A stretch of DNA of 52,046 nt from Planctomycetota bacterium (lineage in GTDB: Bacteria > Planctomycetota > Planctomycetia > Planctomycetales > Planctomycetaceae): contig JAQCEJ010000031.1 in assembly GCA_027618475.1 (NCBI GenBank), positions 1 to 52,046 of the forward strand, read 5' to 3'. Positions 17,144-25,913 of this stretch are shown here, piece by piece. The notes beneath the pieces are model-generated. The model saw only the letters and a program-made list of their open reading frames with translations, did not search any database and had not been told where the DNA came from. Both the position numbers and the translations under genes were made by a program. Position 1 is the first letter of the stretch. Every line of letters starts with the position of its first letter.

Positions 17144-18184
17144 ATGTCCAAACTTTCGAAGCTCAGTTCATCCTCTCCGACCACATTAAGCGATGACGAC
17201 CTGCAAATCGCCGAAGAACTGACGACGGCCTATCACCGCATGACGCAGGATCTGAGTCAGGTCATCGTGGGACAGTCTGACGTCCTCAAGCAGGTGATGA
17301 TCGCTCTGTTCGCCCGTGGGCACTGCCTGCTGGAAGGTGTCCCCGGTCTCGCCAAGACGCTGATGGTCTCGTCGATCGCCAACCTTCTCTCGCTCAACTT
17401 CAAGCGGATTCAATTCACACCCGACCTGATGCCCTCAGATATCACCGGTACCGAAATCCTCGAAGAAGAAGAGGGGACCGGGCATCGCCGCATGAAATAC
17501 GTCAAAGGGCCGATCTTCGGGAACATAATCCTCGGTGACGAAATCAATCGAACGCCACCCAAAACGCAAGCCGCGCTGCTGCAGGCGATGCAGGAATACA
17601 AAGTGACGGTCGCGGGGGTCGATTATCAACTCGAAAAACCGTTTCTCGTTCTCGGGACGCAAAATCCGATCGAACAGGAAGGGACATACCCCCTTCCCGA
17701 AGCACAACTCGACCGGTTCATGTTTCGGATTCTGGTCGATTACCCGTCGTTCGAAGATGAACTGACGATCGCCGAGCGAACGACCTCCGGAGAACTGCCG
17801 CAATTGCAGCCCCTGCTCGACCGTGCCGATATTCTGCGTTTGCAACAGATCGTGCAGAAAGTTCTCATCGGCCGTTCGGTCGCGGCTTATGCCGTGATGC
17901 TCGTACGTGCCACACGTCCGACGGAAGAAGGGGCGTTCGACTTCATCAAGAAATATCTCACCTGGGGAGCGGGGACACGCGCCTGTCAGGCGTTGTTACT
18001 CGGCGCGAAAGCCAACGCACTTCTCGACGGACGGGTCCATGTCTCGTCACAGGATATCCGCGATGTCGCCAAGCCGGTCTTACGCCACCGGCTGGTCACT
18101 GGTTTTACCGCAGAAAGCGATGGTGTGACGACCGATCATATCGTAGAAAAACTGTTCGACATGGTCCGGGAACCTGCGGAGTGA
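17144..18184 (+). CDS. MoxR-family AAA+ ATPase
   Basis: A cytoplasmic AAA+ ATPase of the MoxR family, which act as chaperone-like remodellers for VWA-domain client proteins. The Walker A motif EGVPGLAKT lies near residues 62-70, Walker B GDEINRTPPKTQ near 131, and the sensor GTQNPIEQEGTYPLPEAQLDRF follows. The C-terminal lid domain is present. I prefer the ATG at 17144; the frame stays open back to 17063, but that extension is unlike the family. It heads a six-gene same-strand cluster. Its likely clients are the three MIDAS-bearing proteins encoded next. A 6-pair inverted repeat GTCTCA/TGAGAC (17075-17091) precedes it and may be regulatory. Confidence 0.93.
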   Translation: MSKLSKLSSSSPTTLSDDDLQIAEELTTAYHRMTQDLSQVIVGQSDVLKQVMIALFARGHCLLEGVPGLAKTLMVSSIANLLSLNFKRIQFTPDLMPSDITGTEILEEEEGTGHRRMKYVKGPIFGNIILGDEINRTPPKTQAALLQAMQEYKVTVAGVDYQLEKPFLVLGTQNPIEQEGTYPLPEAQLDRFMFRILVDYPSFEDELTIAERTTSGELPQLQPLLDRADILRLQQIVQKVLIGRSVAAYAVMLVRATRPTEEGAFDFIKKYLTWGAGTRACQALLLGAKANALLDGRVHVSSQDIRDVAKPVLRHRLVTGFTAESDGVTTDHIVEKLFDMVREPAE

Positions 18185-18238
18185 TGAAATCGCCAGAAAT
18201 GCCGGCCCGTTCATTTTGATTCTTCCTGATGAGATGCC

Positions 18239-19129
18239 ATGAGTACGTCTCCATTTTTCGACCCCGCCGGGCTGGCCCGCGTGGGAAATCTCGAATTGGT
18301 CGCCAAGCAGGTGGTGGAAGGTTTCCTCACCGGTCGGCATCGCAGTCCGTATCATGGATTCTCGGTCGAATATCTCGATCACCGATCGTATTCTCCCGGT
18401 GACGAAATTCGCTCGCTCGACTGGAAAGTTCTCGCGCGCACCAACAAGTATTACGTCAAGCTGTTCGAAGACGAAACCAATCTGCGGGCCTATATTCTTC
18501 TCGATTGCTCGAAATCGATGGAATTTCAAAGCGGCTCGCTCAGCAAGCTGGCGTACGGTTCGTATCTCGCCGCAGCGCTGACGTATCTGATGATCCGACA
18601 GAACGACGCCGTCGGACTGGTGCGGTTTGACACCGAACCGCGGCAGTTCATTGCGCCGCGGGCACATCCGACACAGTTCCGCCGCGTGCTCGACTCTCTC
18701 GACAATGCCAAGGCGGGAGGAGAAACCGACGTCGGCCTCGTGTTGCACAAAACGGCGGAGCGCATCAAACGCCGGGGACTGGTGATCGTGATCAGCGATC
18801 TGATCGACGACGAAGACAAAATCGTCAGCGGACTGCAACATTTCCGCCACGATCATCACGAAGTGATCGTGTTTCATATCATGGACGATGCCGAACTCAC
18901 GTTTCCGTACGATCGCATTACCCGGTTTCAAGACATGGAAGGGGCCGGCCGCGTCGTCGCGAACCCCAAAAGCCTGCGTGCCCGGTATCTCTCCCGCATC
19001 AAGGCATTCACCGAAAAACTGAAACACGACTGTTTCGAACGCCGCATCAGTTACAATCTGGTTAATACCAATCAACCGTACGCCGAGTTTCTGGCGGCGT
19101 ATCTCGATAAGCGTAAACGTATGGGATGA
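18239..19129 (+). CDS. DUF58 (VWA-like) protein
   Basis: A 296-residue DUF58 protein, the usual partner of MoxR ATPases. The family's YSPGDEIRSLDWKVLART motif is at about residues 55-75, and the VWA-like metal site DCSKS (DxSxS) is near residue 88, followed by the ISDLIDDE segment. No membrane helix is evident, so it is presumably cytoplasmic. It starts 54 bases after moxR. The next gene is separated by a 174-bp palindromic element rather than a short gap, which may alter expression of the genes downstream. Confidence 0.92.
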   Translation: MSTSPFFDPAGLARVGNLELVAKQVVEGFLTGRHRSPYHGFSVEYLDHRSYSPGDEIRSLDWKVLARTNKYYVKLFEDETNLRAYILLDCSKSMEFQSGSLSKLAYGSYLAAALTYLMIRQNDAVGLVRFDTEPRQFIAPRAHPTQFRRVLDSLDNAKAGGETDVGLVLHKTAERIKRRGLVIVISDLIDDEDKIVSGLQHFRHDHHEVIVFHIMDDAELTFPYDRITRFQDMEGAGRVVANPKSLRARYLSRIKAFTEKLKHDCFERRISYNLVNTNQPYAEFLAAYLDKRKRMG

Positions 19130-19137
19130 ATGGCGGT

Positions 19138-19311
19138 AAAATGTCGAATATCGAAATCCGAATGTCGAATCAATGACGAAGCTCGAAACCCGAATGGGAA
19201 TTTCGAATATCGTCCGATTCACACGTTTTATTTTTCCACCTTCGACATTTGGACATTCGTCATTCGGATTTGATTCAACATTCGGATTTCGACATTCAAC
19301 ATTCGACATTT
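19138..19311. repeat. MITE-like palindromic element, copy A
   Basis: A 174-bp element with perfect 11-bp terminal inverted repeats, AAATGTCGAAT at the left and ATTCGACATTT at the right. Long internal complementary stretches are built from GTCGAAT, GAAATCCGAATG and TGACGAA words. It lies inside the MoxR operon, starting nine bases after the DUF58 stop. It codes for nothing and can fold into a long imperfect hairpin. Two relatives are at 29541 and 30866. Confidence 0.75.
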
Positions 19312-19355
19312 AAAAAACCTCACCCCGAAGGCGATAAATATAAGCCCGGAGCGTC

Positions 19356-21716
19356 ATGGAATTCCTGCACGTTGGAATATTGACCTGGTTCCTGCCGATC
19401 GTGGCGATCCCTCTGGTTCTCCACCTGCTGACGTTGCATCGACTCAAGACGGTCGAACTGAGTACCTTTCGCTTTCTCTTCGACAGTTACGTACAACAGC
19501 GCCGAAAGATGAAATTTCTCGACGCCCTAATCGCGGCACTGCGGACACTGTTTCTTCTGCTCTTGCTGTTGGCGATCGCCCGACCGACCGTGCGGCATTG
19601 GGCCGGCCTCTTCGGTTCGGGAAGCGGTCGCGATATCGTCTTCATGTTCGACTGTTCGGCGAGCATGGAAACCGTGACAGACGGCATCGCCGCGATCGAC
19701 CGTGCGAAACACATCGCGACCACTATCCTTGCGCAGCTAAGTAACGACGACCGGGTGACCATCGTTCGCGTGACATCGCGGCCTCAGATTCTCAGCAGCC
19801 GTTTTACGGCCGACAGCGATTCGCTGCAGGAACAATTTTCCGGATTGAAAACCAGTCCCGCCCGCGGCAATCTCTTCGCGGCATTTCAACAACTTTTCAG
19901 CACCGAAGCCGATCCGCTGCTGCAACCGCAGATTTACCTGTTTACCGATGCTCAAGAAAGCGGTTGGCGGGAAATTCGCGAACAACCCTTACAAGGATTG
20001 TTCCCCGAGAAAACGAAACTTCTGCTGGTCGACGTCGGAGCAGGAAACGTCAACGACGCCAATCTGGCGATCGTCGGTCAGGCTCCGTCGCCGCATCATG
20101 CGATTGTCGGCTTGCCGGTTGTGTTGCGGCCGCGCGTCTCGAATTTTTCGACGACGACACCCAAAGACGTCTCGGTCAGCGTTCTTATCGATGACGAGGA
20201 GATCGCGCGCCGACGCATCACCGTTCCCGCCGGCGAAACGGTTGCGACCGATATTCTGTTTACGCCGCATCACGACGGCGTGCTCAAAGGTCGCTATCAG
20301 ATCGACGGTGATTCATTTCCCGTCGATGATTCGTTTCTGTTTACGATGGTCGTCGAACCGCGCGTCCGCGTGCTGCTCGTCAACGGCGTGCCGAGTGCCG
20401 ACCCGCTGATGAATGAGGGGCTCTACCTGCGTACGGCCATGACGACCGTACATCCCTTCGTCGCCGACTCGGCCGAAGCAAAACAAGATTCGCCAACCGC
20501 GAAAACCAATTCGTCGACGCCGAAAGAAATCTTCGCCGACGAAAAACGCCTCGCGCAGATTCTCGAAGTTCGCGAAATCCCCGAGGCGGAACTGACGCTC
20601 GATGTACTCGGTGATAGAAATGTCGTTCTGCTCGCAAACTGCGGCGGACTCAACGACCAACAGTTCGAGTGGTTGCGGAACTTCGTGTTCGACGGTGGTG
20701 GACTGCTGATCTTGCCGGGCGATAAAGTCTCGCCCGACATTTACAACCAGCGATTCTTTCCCGTCACGGGGGTTCCCGATCAATATCTGATTGGTGCGAC
20801 GTTGCTGCCGTCTGAAGGAGATCTCGCGCAAGCGATCACGTTTGCGAATTTCGCGTCGCTCGATCTGTCGCATCCGATTTTTGCGGTGTTCGATGTTCCC
20901 GATGCCCGCTATCTGACGAAGGTCAGTTTCTTCAAACGGTATCCACTCAAGCTCGTCGAAAAGCCGGGGGCGACATGGCCGCTGGCCGAACTCTCGACGG
21001 GAACCGCCGCTGTACTGGAGGGACGGCACGGCGACGGCCGGGTGATTCTCACCGGTTTTCCCGCGAATGCCCAGTGGTCGAATCTGCCGCTCAAACCCGA
21101 GTTCGTGCCGTGGCTGCTGCGCACGATCAGCCATATTCGCCAGCGGCCCGGTCTGGAAGGCCCTTCGGTCGTGACTGCCGACGGCGTCGCCGAATTTGCC
21201 TTGCCGCTGCAATGGACTCCTGCAAACGGCGACGTCACCGACACCGACGGCCGAACGCTGCCGCTGGAATTTCATCGCAGTACGTCAAGGCTGGCGGCGG
21301 CGTATCCCGAAACGTCGGTTAAAGGGTATTATACCGTTAAAGCCAGCGGAGGCCGCATCGAACAGTTTCGCGAAGATCAAGCGGCATTTGCCGTTAATCT
21401 CTCTCCTGAAGAATCGAATTTCACTGTCATCGACGAATCACAATTACGCGAATTGCTTCCCGATGTCGAACTTTCGTTTATCGATGCTTCGGCCGAAGCC
21501 CAGCAATTGCATGGGTCAATCGGCGAAGTGCGAGAAGTCTGGCGTCCGCTCATCTGGCTGACGTTCGTCATCATCGGAATCGAATTTTTGCTGGCAACAC
21601 TCAAAGGACAACGAGCCGAAGACGAACAAGGGCCGACCATGACCGACCGCATGAAAGATGTCGCCAGCGGTGCCTGGGTGGGACGGATGACGGGTGCCGG
21701 AATTGAAGATCATTAG
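19356..21716 (+). CDS. BatA-domain / VWA membrane protein
   Basis: A 786-residue membrane protein. The N-terminus is a BatA-type anchor: two helices (about 8-28 and 57-76) around LHRLKTVELSTFRFLFDSYVQQRRKMKFLDALIAALRT. A VWA domain follows with the MIDAS start FDCSAS at 98-103. The middle is an extracytoplasmic region with immunoglobulin-like strands and a class I amidotransferase-like fold (ILPGDKVSPDIYNQRFFPV), and a single helix near 728-750 closes the protein. The start follows CCGGAG by four bases. It shares architecture with the VWA protein two genes on. Role inferred: client of MoxR in a periplasmic or envelope complex. Confidence 0.88.
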   Translation: MEFLHVGILTWFLPIVAIPLVLHLLTLHRLKTVELSTFRFLFDSYVQQRRKMKFLDALIAALRTLFLLLLLLAIARPTVRHWAGLFGSGSGRDIVFMFDCSASMETVTDGIAAIDRAKHIATTILAQLSNDDRVTIVRVTSRPQILSSRFTADSDSLQEQFSGLKTSPARGNLFAAFQQLFSTEADPLLQPQIYLFTDAQESGWREIREQPLQGLFPEKTKLLLVDVGAGNVNDANLAIVGQAPSPHHAIVGLPVVLRPRVSNFSTTTPKDVSVSVLIDDEEIARRRITVPAGETVATDILFTPHHDGVLKGRYQIDGDSFPVDDSFLFTMVVEPRVRVLLVNGVPSADPLMNEGLYLRTAMTTVHPFVADSAEAKQDSPTAKTNSSTPKEIFADEKRLAQILEVREIPEAELTLDVLGDRNVVLLANCGGLNDQQFEWLRNFVFDGGGLLILPGDKVSPDIYNQRFFPVTGVPDQYLIGATLLPSEGDLAQAITFANFASLDLSHPIFAVFDVPDARYLTKVSFFKRYPLKLVEKPGATWPLAELSTGTAAVLEGRHGDGRVILTGFPANAQWSNLPLKPEFVPWLLRTISHIRQRPGLEGPSVVTADGVAEFALPLQWTPANGDVTDTDGRTLPLEFHRSTSRLAAAYPETSVKGYYTVKASGGRIEQFREDQAAFAVNLSPEESNFTVIDESQLRELLPDVELSFIDASAEAQQLHGSIGEVREVWRPLIWLTFVIIGIEFLLATLKGQRAEDEQGPTMTDRMKDVASGAWVGRMTGAGIEDH

Positions 21717-21718
21717 AA

Positions 21719-21756
21719 CGGGTTTCACAACCCGGTTGGTGACAGAACGTACGTTC
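21719..21756. other. Small hairpin and 12-bp palindrome between operon genes
   Basis: CGGGTT-TCAC-AACCCG (21719-21734) begins two bases after the BatA-protein stop, followed by the perfect palindrome GAACGTACGTTC (21745-21756). There is no U tract, so it is unlikely to terminate; it may be a processing or binding site. Confidence 0.4.
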
Positions 21757-21828
21757 AATTGCCTTAAAATATTCGTCGTCCAGAGGGTTATGAAACTGTT
21801 TACAGCACATTATCACAGGGAATAAACG

Positions 21829-24800
21829 ATGCGCCGTAATCCACTCGATGATTTCGACAATGCGTCCGCGACACCGGCACCGGAACCCGCTCACATCGAG
21901 CCCTCCGTCACCGAACCGCATTCAGGAGTGATCGCGTCGCTCATCGAAACGTCGCGGCGCTGGCTTCGTTCGGGCTGGGTCGCAACGGGAGCGGGAATCA
22001 CCGTCGGCTTGCTCGCGTCTTTGCTGCTCATTGCAGGCTTGCTCGATCTGATCCTCGTGTTTTGGCCGTCGTTTCGATTAATGGCGCTGCTCGCCGTGCT
22101 GATCCCGACGTTTCTCGCGCTAACCTGGGGCGTACTTCGACCGTTGTTTCGCCGTATCACCAATCGTGCCGTCGCCCGTCGGATCGAAGCACAACTTCCG
22201 GGAATCCACGATCGACTGGTAAGCTGCGTCGACCTCGAATCGACCACCCATTCCAAACCGGTTTCGGCATCGTTCTATAAGAAATTGCTGACAGAAGCGA
22301 TTGCGCGCATTCAGGATTTTCAACCCAAAAAACTGCTGGATCGCGAACATCTCAAACGGGCGACAATTTTTGCCGGAACGAGCCTCCTCTCGTTTCTCAT
22401 CGGAATGCAGGTCTTCTCCGACCGTCTGCCGACGGCACTGGCGCGAATTCTTTCCCCATTCGCCGATATTCCTCCCGCTTCGGGTGTTGTCTACACGGTC
22501 GATCCGGGAAACCAGAAAGTGCTGCGCGGAAACGAAGTCGCTTTTACCGTCACGGTTGAGAAAGGTGCCCCCGATGATCTGTCGCTCGAAATCGAAGTCA
22601 CCGAAGGGGACGAAAAAGGGAAAACCTTAAAGTACGACCTGATCTCGCAAAGCGACTCGGTCTGGACATTTCGCCTTCCCGGGTTTGCGTCGTCGTTCGA
22701 TTACCGCGTCCGCGGCGGGGGCACATGGAGCAAGCTGTATCACATCAAGATGCTCGATCGTCCGCAAATCGTGGCATTGCAGACGAAACTCACCTATCCG
22801 TCCTATATGGGTGAAATTCCCGTAGAATCAGGCCCCCCTGATGTCGCGGATGTTACCGGACCAATCGACAGTCAGGTCGAAATTCAGGTGCAGGTCGACG
22901 GCGATCCGACGGTCGGCCAGATCGAACTGTTGCAGTCGCGTGTCAAATCGGTCGCCGTCACCAACCGACCAGAGCGAACGTGGATCGCCACTCAGATTCC
23001 CGAAGCAGCACTGGCCGAGGGAACATGGGAATGGCTTCCCGAACATCAGGGCCGCCCCGCGCATCGTCATCCCCCAGCAGATGGACATACCTATCATCAA
23101 TTCGTTAACGCGCCGATCGGCTTTCGCATCAAGTCGGGTGAAGTGCTGTTTGCCGACGTGTTTCTCGATTCTGAAAATCCTCCGTTGGCCGTCATGCTTC
23201 AATTTCACGATGGGCAATCGTGGGAACACCGTGCTTACTGGGGGAAGGACGTTTTTACGTTGGGTCAGCCCGATACCGAAAGCCGACTCGGTGCAGGGGA
23301 ACTTCCCGAAACGGGCAAATGGGTTCGGTTGGAGATCCCGGCATCGCTGCTCGCACTGGAGGGACGCTCGCTGCACGGCGTCAGCTTTTCGCAATTCGGC
23401 GGTTCGACCTGGTGGAGCCACACCGGCACCGTTCCGCCGGCCGTCACCCACGTCGATGAACTCGTCGTCACCGAAACGATTCCGATGAACTTCGTCGGGC
23501 CGGTCGCGGAACCAGCACGCGCGAATGCAAACGACGCGACGTCGGTCCCATCGTTACAACTCTGGAGCGGACGTTTTCCTCTGAAGCGAGACGGCTGGTA
23601 TCGCGTTGAACTTCGCAACGAACTTGGTGCACCGAATCCAAGAATGAAAGAAGCCAAACTGACGGCCATTCCCGATCGCCCGCCGCAGGTGGTCGTCGAT
23701 CGTCCGGGAGCCGATCTGATTTTGAGTGTCCCGCAAAAAGTCCCCTTATCGATCGCCGCGTTTGATGATTTCGGTCTCGCCGACCTCGTCCTGGCCGTAC
23801 AAATTGGCGAAACGGGCGGATTCAACGGTCGACCGGTCAAGCATTACGAATCGCTGCAAAAAGCCGATGCGACGATCGTGGTGCTCGATCTCGTTGCCGA
23901 GAAACTCAAAGAAGGAGACGTGCTGAAATATCGCGTCGAAGCTCGCGACCGAAAAGGGCAAAGCGCGCAGACTCAGGATTATATCATTCGTATCCAGCAG
24001 GATCCGCAAGCGGCCGATCAGCAATTGGCCAACGTCGAAAAGAACGAGGAAAACTTCCGCCGTCAACTCGCCCAATTGATCGAAAATCAGACCGCTGTCC
24101 AGGAGGAAATGGAAAAACTAGAAGCTAAATACGAACCCCTTTCTGAAAAACTCGAAGCCGCGGCGAAAGAAGCCGAACAAAAAACCGAGGAAACGGCCAA
24201 ACAACAGGCGAAGGAAAATCCGCAAGCCCCGCCTCCCGCACCCGAACCTCCTCAACTCGATGACGAAACAAAACAGCAACTTGCCGAAATGAAAGCCGAG
24301 CTGGCGGCGGTCAATCAGAAAGAACAGCAGAACGCGCTCGCCGCCCAGCAGTTGGAAAATGCGGCACAGGCCCTGGCGCAGGAACTGAACCAACAACAAC
24401 TGATTCCCCCCGAACTCCAGCAGGAAATGCAGCGCGTCGCCGATTCGTTTCACGATCTGGCGGTCGAACCGATTAACGAATTAAACGCGCAAATGCAGGA
24501 GAACGCCAAAGCCGAAGAGACGAACCCGCAACTCGAACAACTCACCGAACAGGGAGAAACCGTCGCCCGCAATCTCGAAGCCTTGCAAAACCGTATGGAT
24601 GCGATCGCAGCGGCTCAGCAGCAAAGTAAAGAAGATGTGCTCGCAGCTATGGAGCAGTTCCAGCGCGAATTGACTCGGCAGAATGCTCAACTGTCAGCCG
24701 ATGAACTTGCCGATCTCAAGGAGAAAATCGCCGAGATGCGGGCCGCCATGCAGGATCTTCTGCAAGATCAGGAAGAACTCATGGAGATCACTCCCGCTGT

Positions 24801-25818
24801 TCCCGATCTGCTCGTGGAAGACCTCGCCGAAAAACAGGACGATCTCGACGTCGACATCGACGAAAGTCTCGCCGATGCCCGACAACTCCTGGAGACCGAA
24901 GAATACCGCAAGTTGAAACAACAACAGGATCCCAACGCCGCGGAACAAGACGACGACTCGGAAACGCCCCCGGACACACAAATGGAATCGTCGGACAAAG
25001 AAAACGACGAACCGATGTTTCAACCCGCGCTCGGCGGCCCCAAGCCGATGGTCGATCCTAAGCTGGCTGAAAAGCCAATGCCGGCAGAGAAGTCAGAGCC
25101 AAAACCGAGCGATCCTGCACCGGCGAACGACGATTCCCCCGCCCCCGAAGCCAATAAGAAAAGCGATGCACAAGCTGATGCGGCAGCAATGAGAACGGCA
25201 CTCGAACAGCAACAGCGTCAGCAAGCCAAAGCGTTGAGCGAAGCCGAACAAAGTCTCGGCAGCGACGAACAAACCGTCGACGAGCTACTCAACAATCTCG
25301 AACAACAACTCGCCGCAGCGATGACGCAAATCGAACCGAACAAGTCCTCATCGCCAGAACCGATCGAACCGGACGCTGCTGATGAAACGGAAGCACCGGC
25401 TACCGCCATGGAAATCCCACTCGATAAACTCTTGCCGCAATTGACGGAAGAACAGTCTCAACAACTCGCTGAAATGTTGAAGTCCGAAACAATGAAAAAA
25501 GCGATGGCGATGGCCGCACGCAGCAAGCAGGCCGATCAGAAGAAACAACAAAAACAGCAGCAACCTCCAAACGCTTCACAACCGCTCCCTTCAGAGAACC
25601 CGGAAGGCAATCTGTTGGGGACGCTTCCCGGCGAACAGATACTGCGGATAGAACTGCTGAATCTCGACCCAGCCTCTCGAAAAGTGATTCTCAACATGCA
25701 ACCGTCGCAGCGAGAAGAAATTCTGCAGGGACTCCGCGAGGATGGCCCCGAAGGGTATCGGGAATACATCCGCGATTACTTCGAACGGTTGACGAAAGTC
25801 AAATCGGAGGCGAAATAA
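21829..25818 (+). CDS. Giant DUF4175-like membrane coiled-coil protein
   Basis: A 1329-residue protein. The N-terminus has two membrane helices (about 50-72 and 80-103) and a third near 180-198, an arrangement resembling DUF4175 proteins found with MoxR operons. Then come beta-rich extracytoplasmic segments. One of them (about 405-550), with LFADVFLDSENPPLAVMLQF and FSQFGGSTWWSHTG, looks like an inserted carbohydrate-binding-type sandwich. From about 730 to 1025 the protein is a long Gln/Glu-rich coiled coil, then a Pro/Ala/Glu-rich linker to about 1250 and a short conserved tail. The ATG follows AGGGA. A spacer-like scaffold working with the two VWA proteins is my inference. Confidence 0.82.
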   Translation: MRRNPLDDFDNASATPAPEPAHIEPSVTEPHSGVIASLIETSRRWLRSGWVATGAGITVGLLASLLLIAGLLDLILVFWPSFRLMALLAVLIPTFLALTWGVLRPLFRRITNRAVARRIEAQLPGIHDRLVSCVDLESTTHSKPVSASFYKKLLTEAIARIQDFQPKKLLDREHLKRATIFAGTSLLSFLIGMQVFSDRLPTALARILSPFADIPPASGVVYTVDPGNQKVLRGNEVAFTVTVEKGAPDDLSLEIEVTEGDEKGKTLKYDLISQSDSVWTFRLPGFASSFDYRVRGGGTWSKLYHIKMLDRPQIVALQTKLTYPSYMGEIPVESGPPDVADVTGPIDSQVEIQVQVDGDPTVGQIELLQSRVKSVAVTNRPERTWIATQIPEAALAEGTWEWLPEHQGRPAHRHPPADGHTYHQFVNAPIGFRIKSGEVLFADVFLDSENPPLAVMLQFHDGQSWEHRAYWGKDVFTLGQPDTESRLGAGELPETGKWVRLEIPASLLALEGRSLHGVSFSQFGGSTWWSHTGTVPPAVTHVDELVVTETIPMNFVGPVAEPARANANDATSVPSLQLWSGRFPLKRDGWYRVELRNELGAPNPRMKEAKLTAIPDRPPQVVVDRPGADLILSVPQKVPLSIAAFDDFGLADLVLAVQIGETGGFNGRPVKHYESLQKADATIVVLDLVAEKLKEGDVLKYRVEARDRKGQSAQTQDYIIRIQQDPQAADQQLANVEKNEENFRRQLAQLIENQTAVQEEMEKLEAKYEPLSEKLEAAAKEAEQKTEETAKQQAKENPQAPPPAPEPPQLDDETKQQLAEMKAELAAVNQKEQQNALAAQQLENAAQALAQELNQQQLIPPELQQEMQRVADSFHDLAVEPINELNAQMQENAKAEETNPQLEQLTEQGETVARNLEALQNRMDAIAAAQQQSKEDVLAAMEQFQRELTRQNAQLSADELADLKEKIAEMRAAMQDLLQDQEELMEITPAVPDLLVEDLAEKQDDLDVDIDESLADARQLLETEEYRKLKQQQDPNAAEQDDDSETPPDTQMESSDKENDEPMFQPALGGPKPMVDPKLAEKPMPAEKSEPKPSDPAPANDDSPAPEANKKSDAQADAAAMRTALEQQQRQQAKALSEAEQSLGSDEQTVDELLNNLEQQLAAAMTQIEPNKSSSPEPIEPDAADETEAPATAMEIPLDKLLPQLTEEQSQQLAEMLKSETMKKAMAMAARSKQADQKKQQKQQQPPNASQPLPSENPEGNLLGTLPGEQILRIELLNLDPASRKVILNMQPSQREEILQGLREDGPEGYREYIRDYFERLTKVKSEAK

Positions 25819-25913
25819 GTATTCGACGTCAGAGCGGTTGAAACATTGTATTCTGCGACTTGATCTTCATCACGGCGAAAGATAACTCAACAGACCGAAT
25901 CGACAGCGCACCT

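Noticed and set aside
18080-19309. 409-codon frame opposite DUF58
   Set aside because: Starts in palindromic copy A and mirrors a solid DUF58 gene.
20313-21275. 320-codon frame opposite the BatA-type gene
   Set aside because: Antisense shadow with Arg/Gln-rich composition and no motif.
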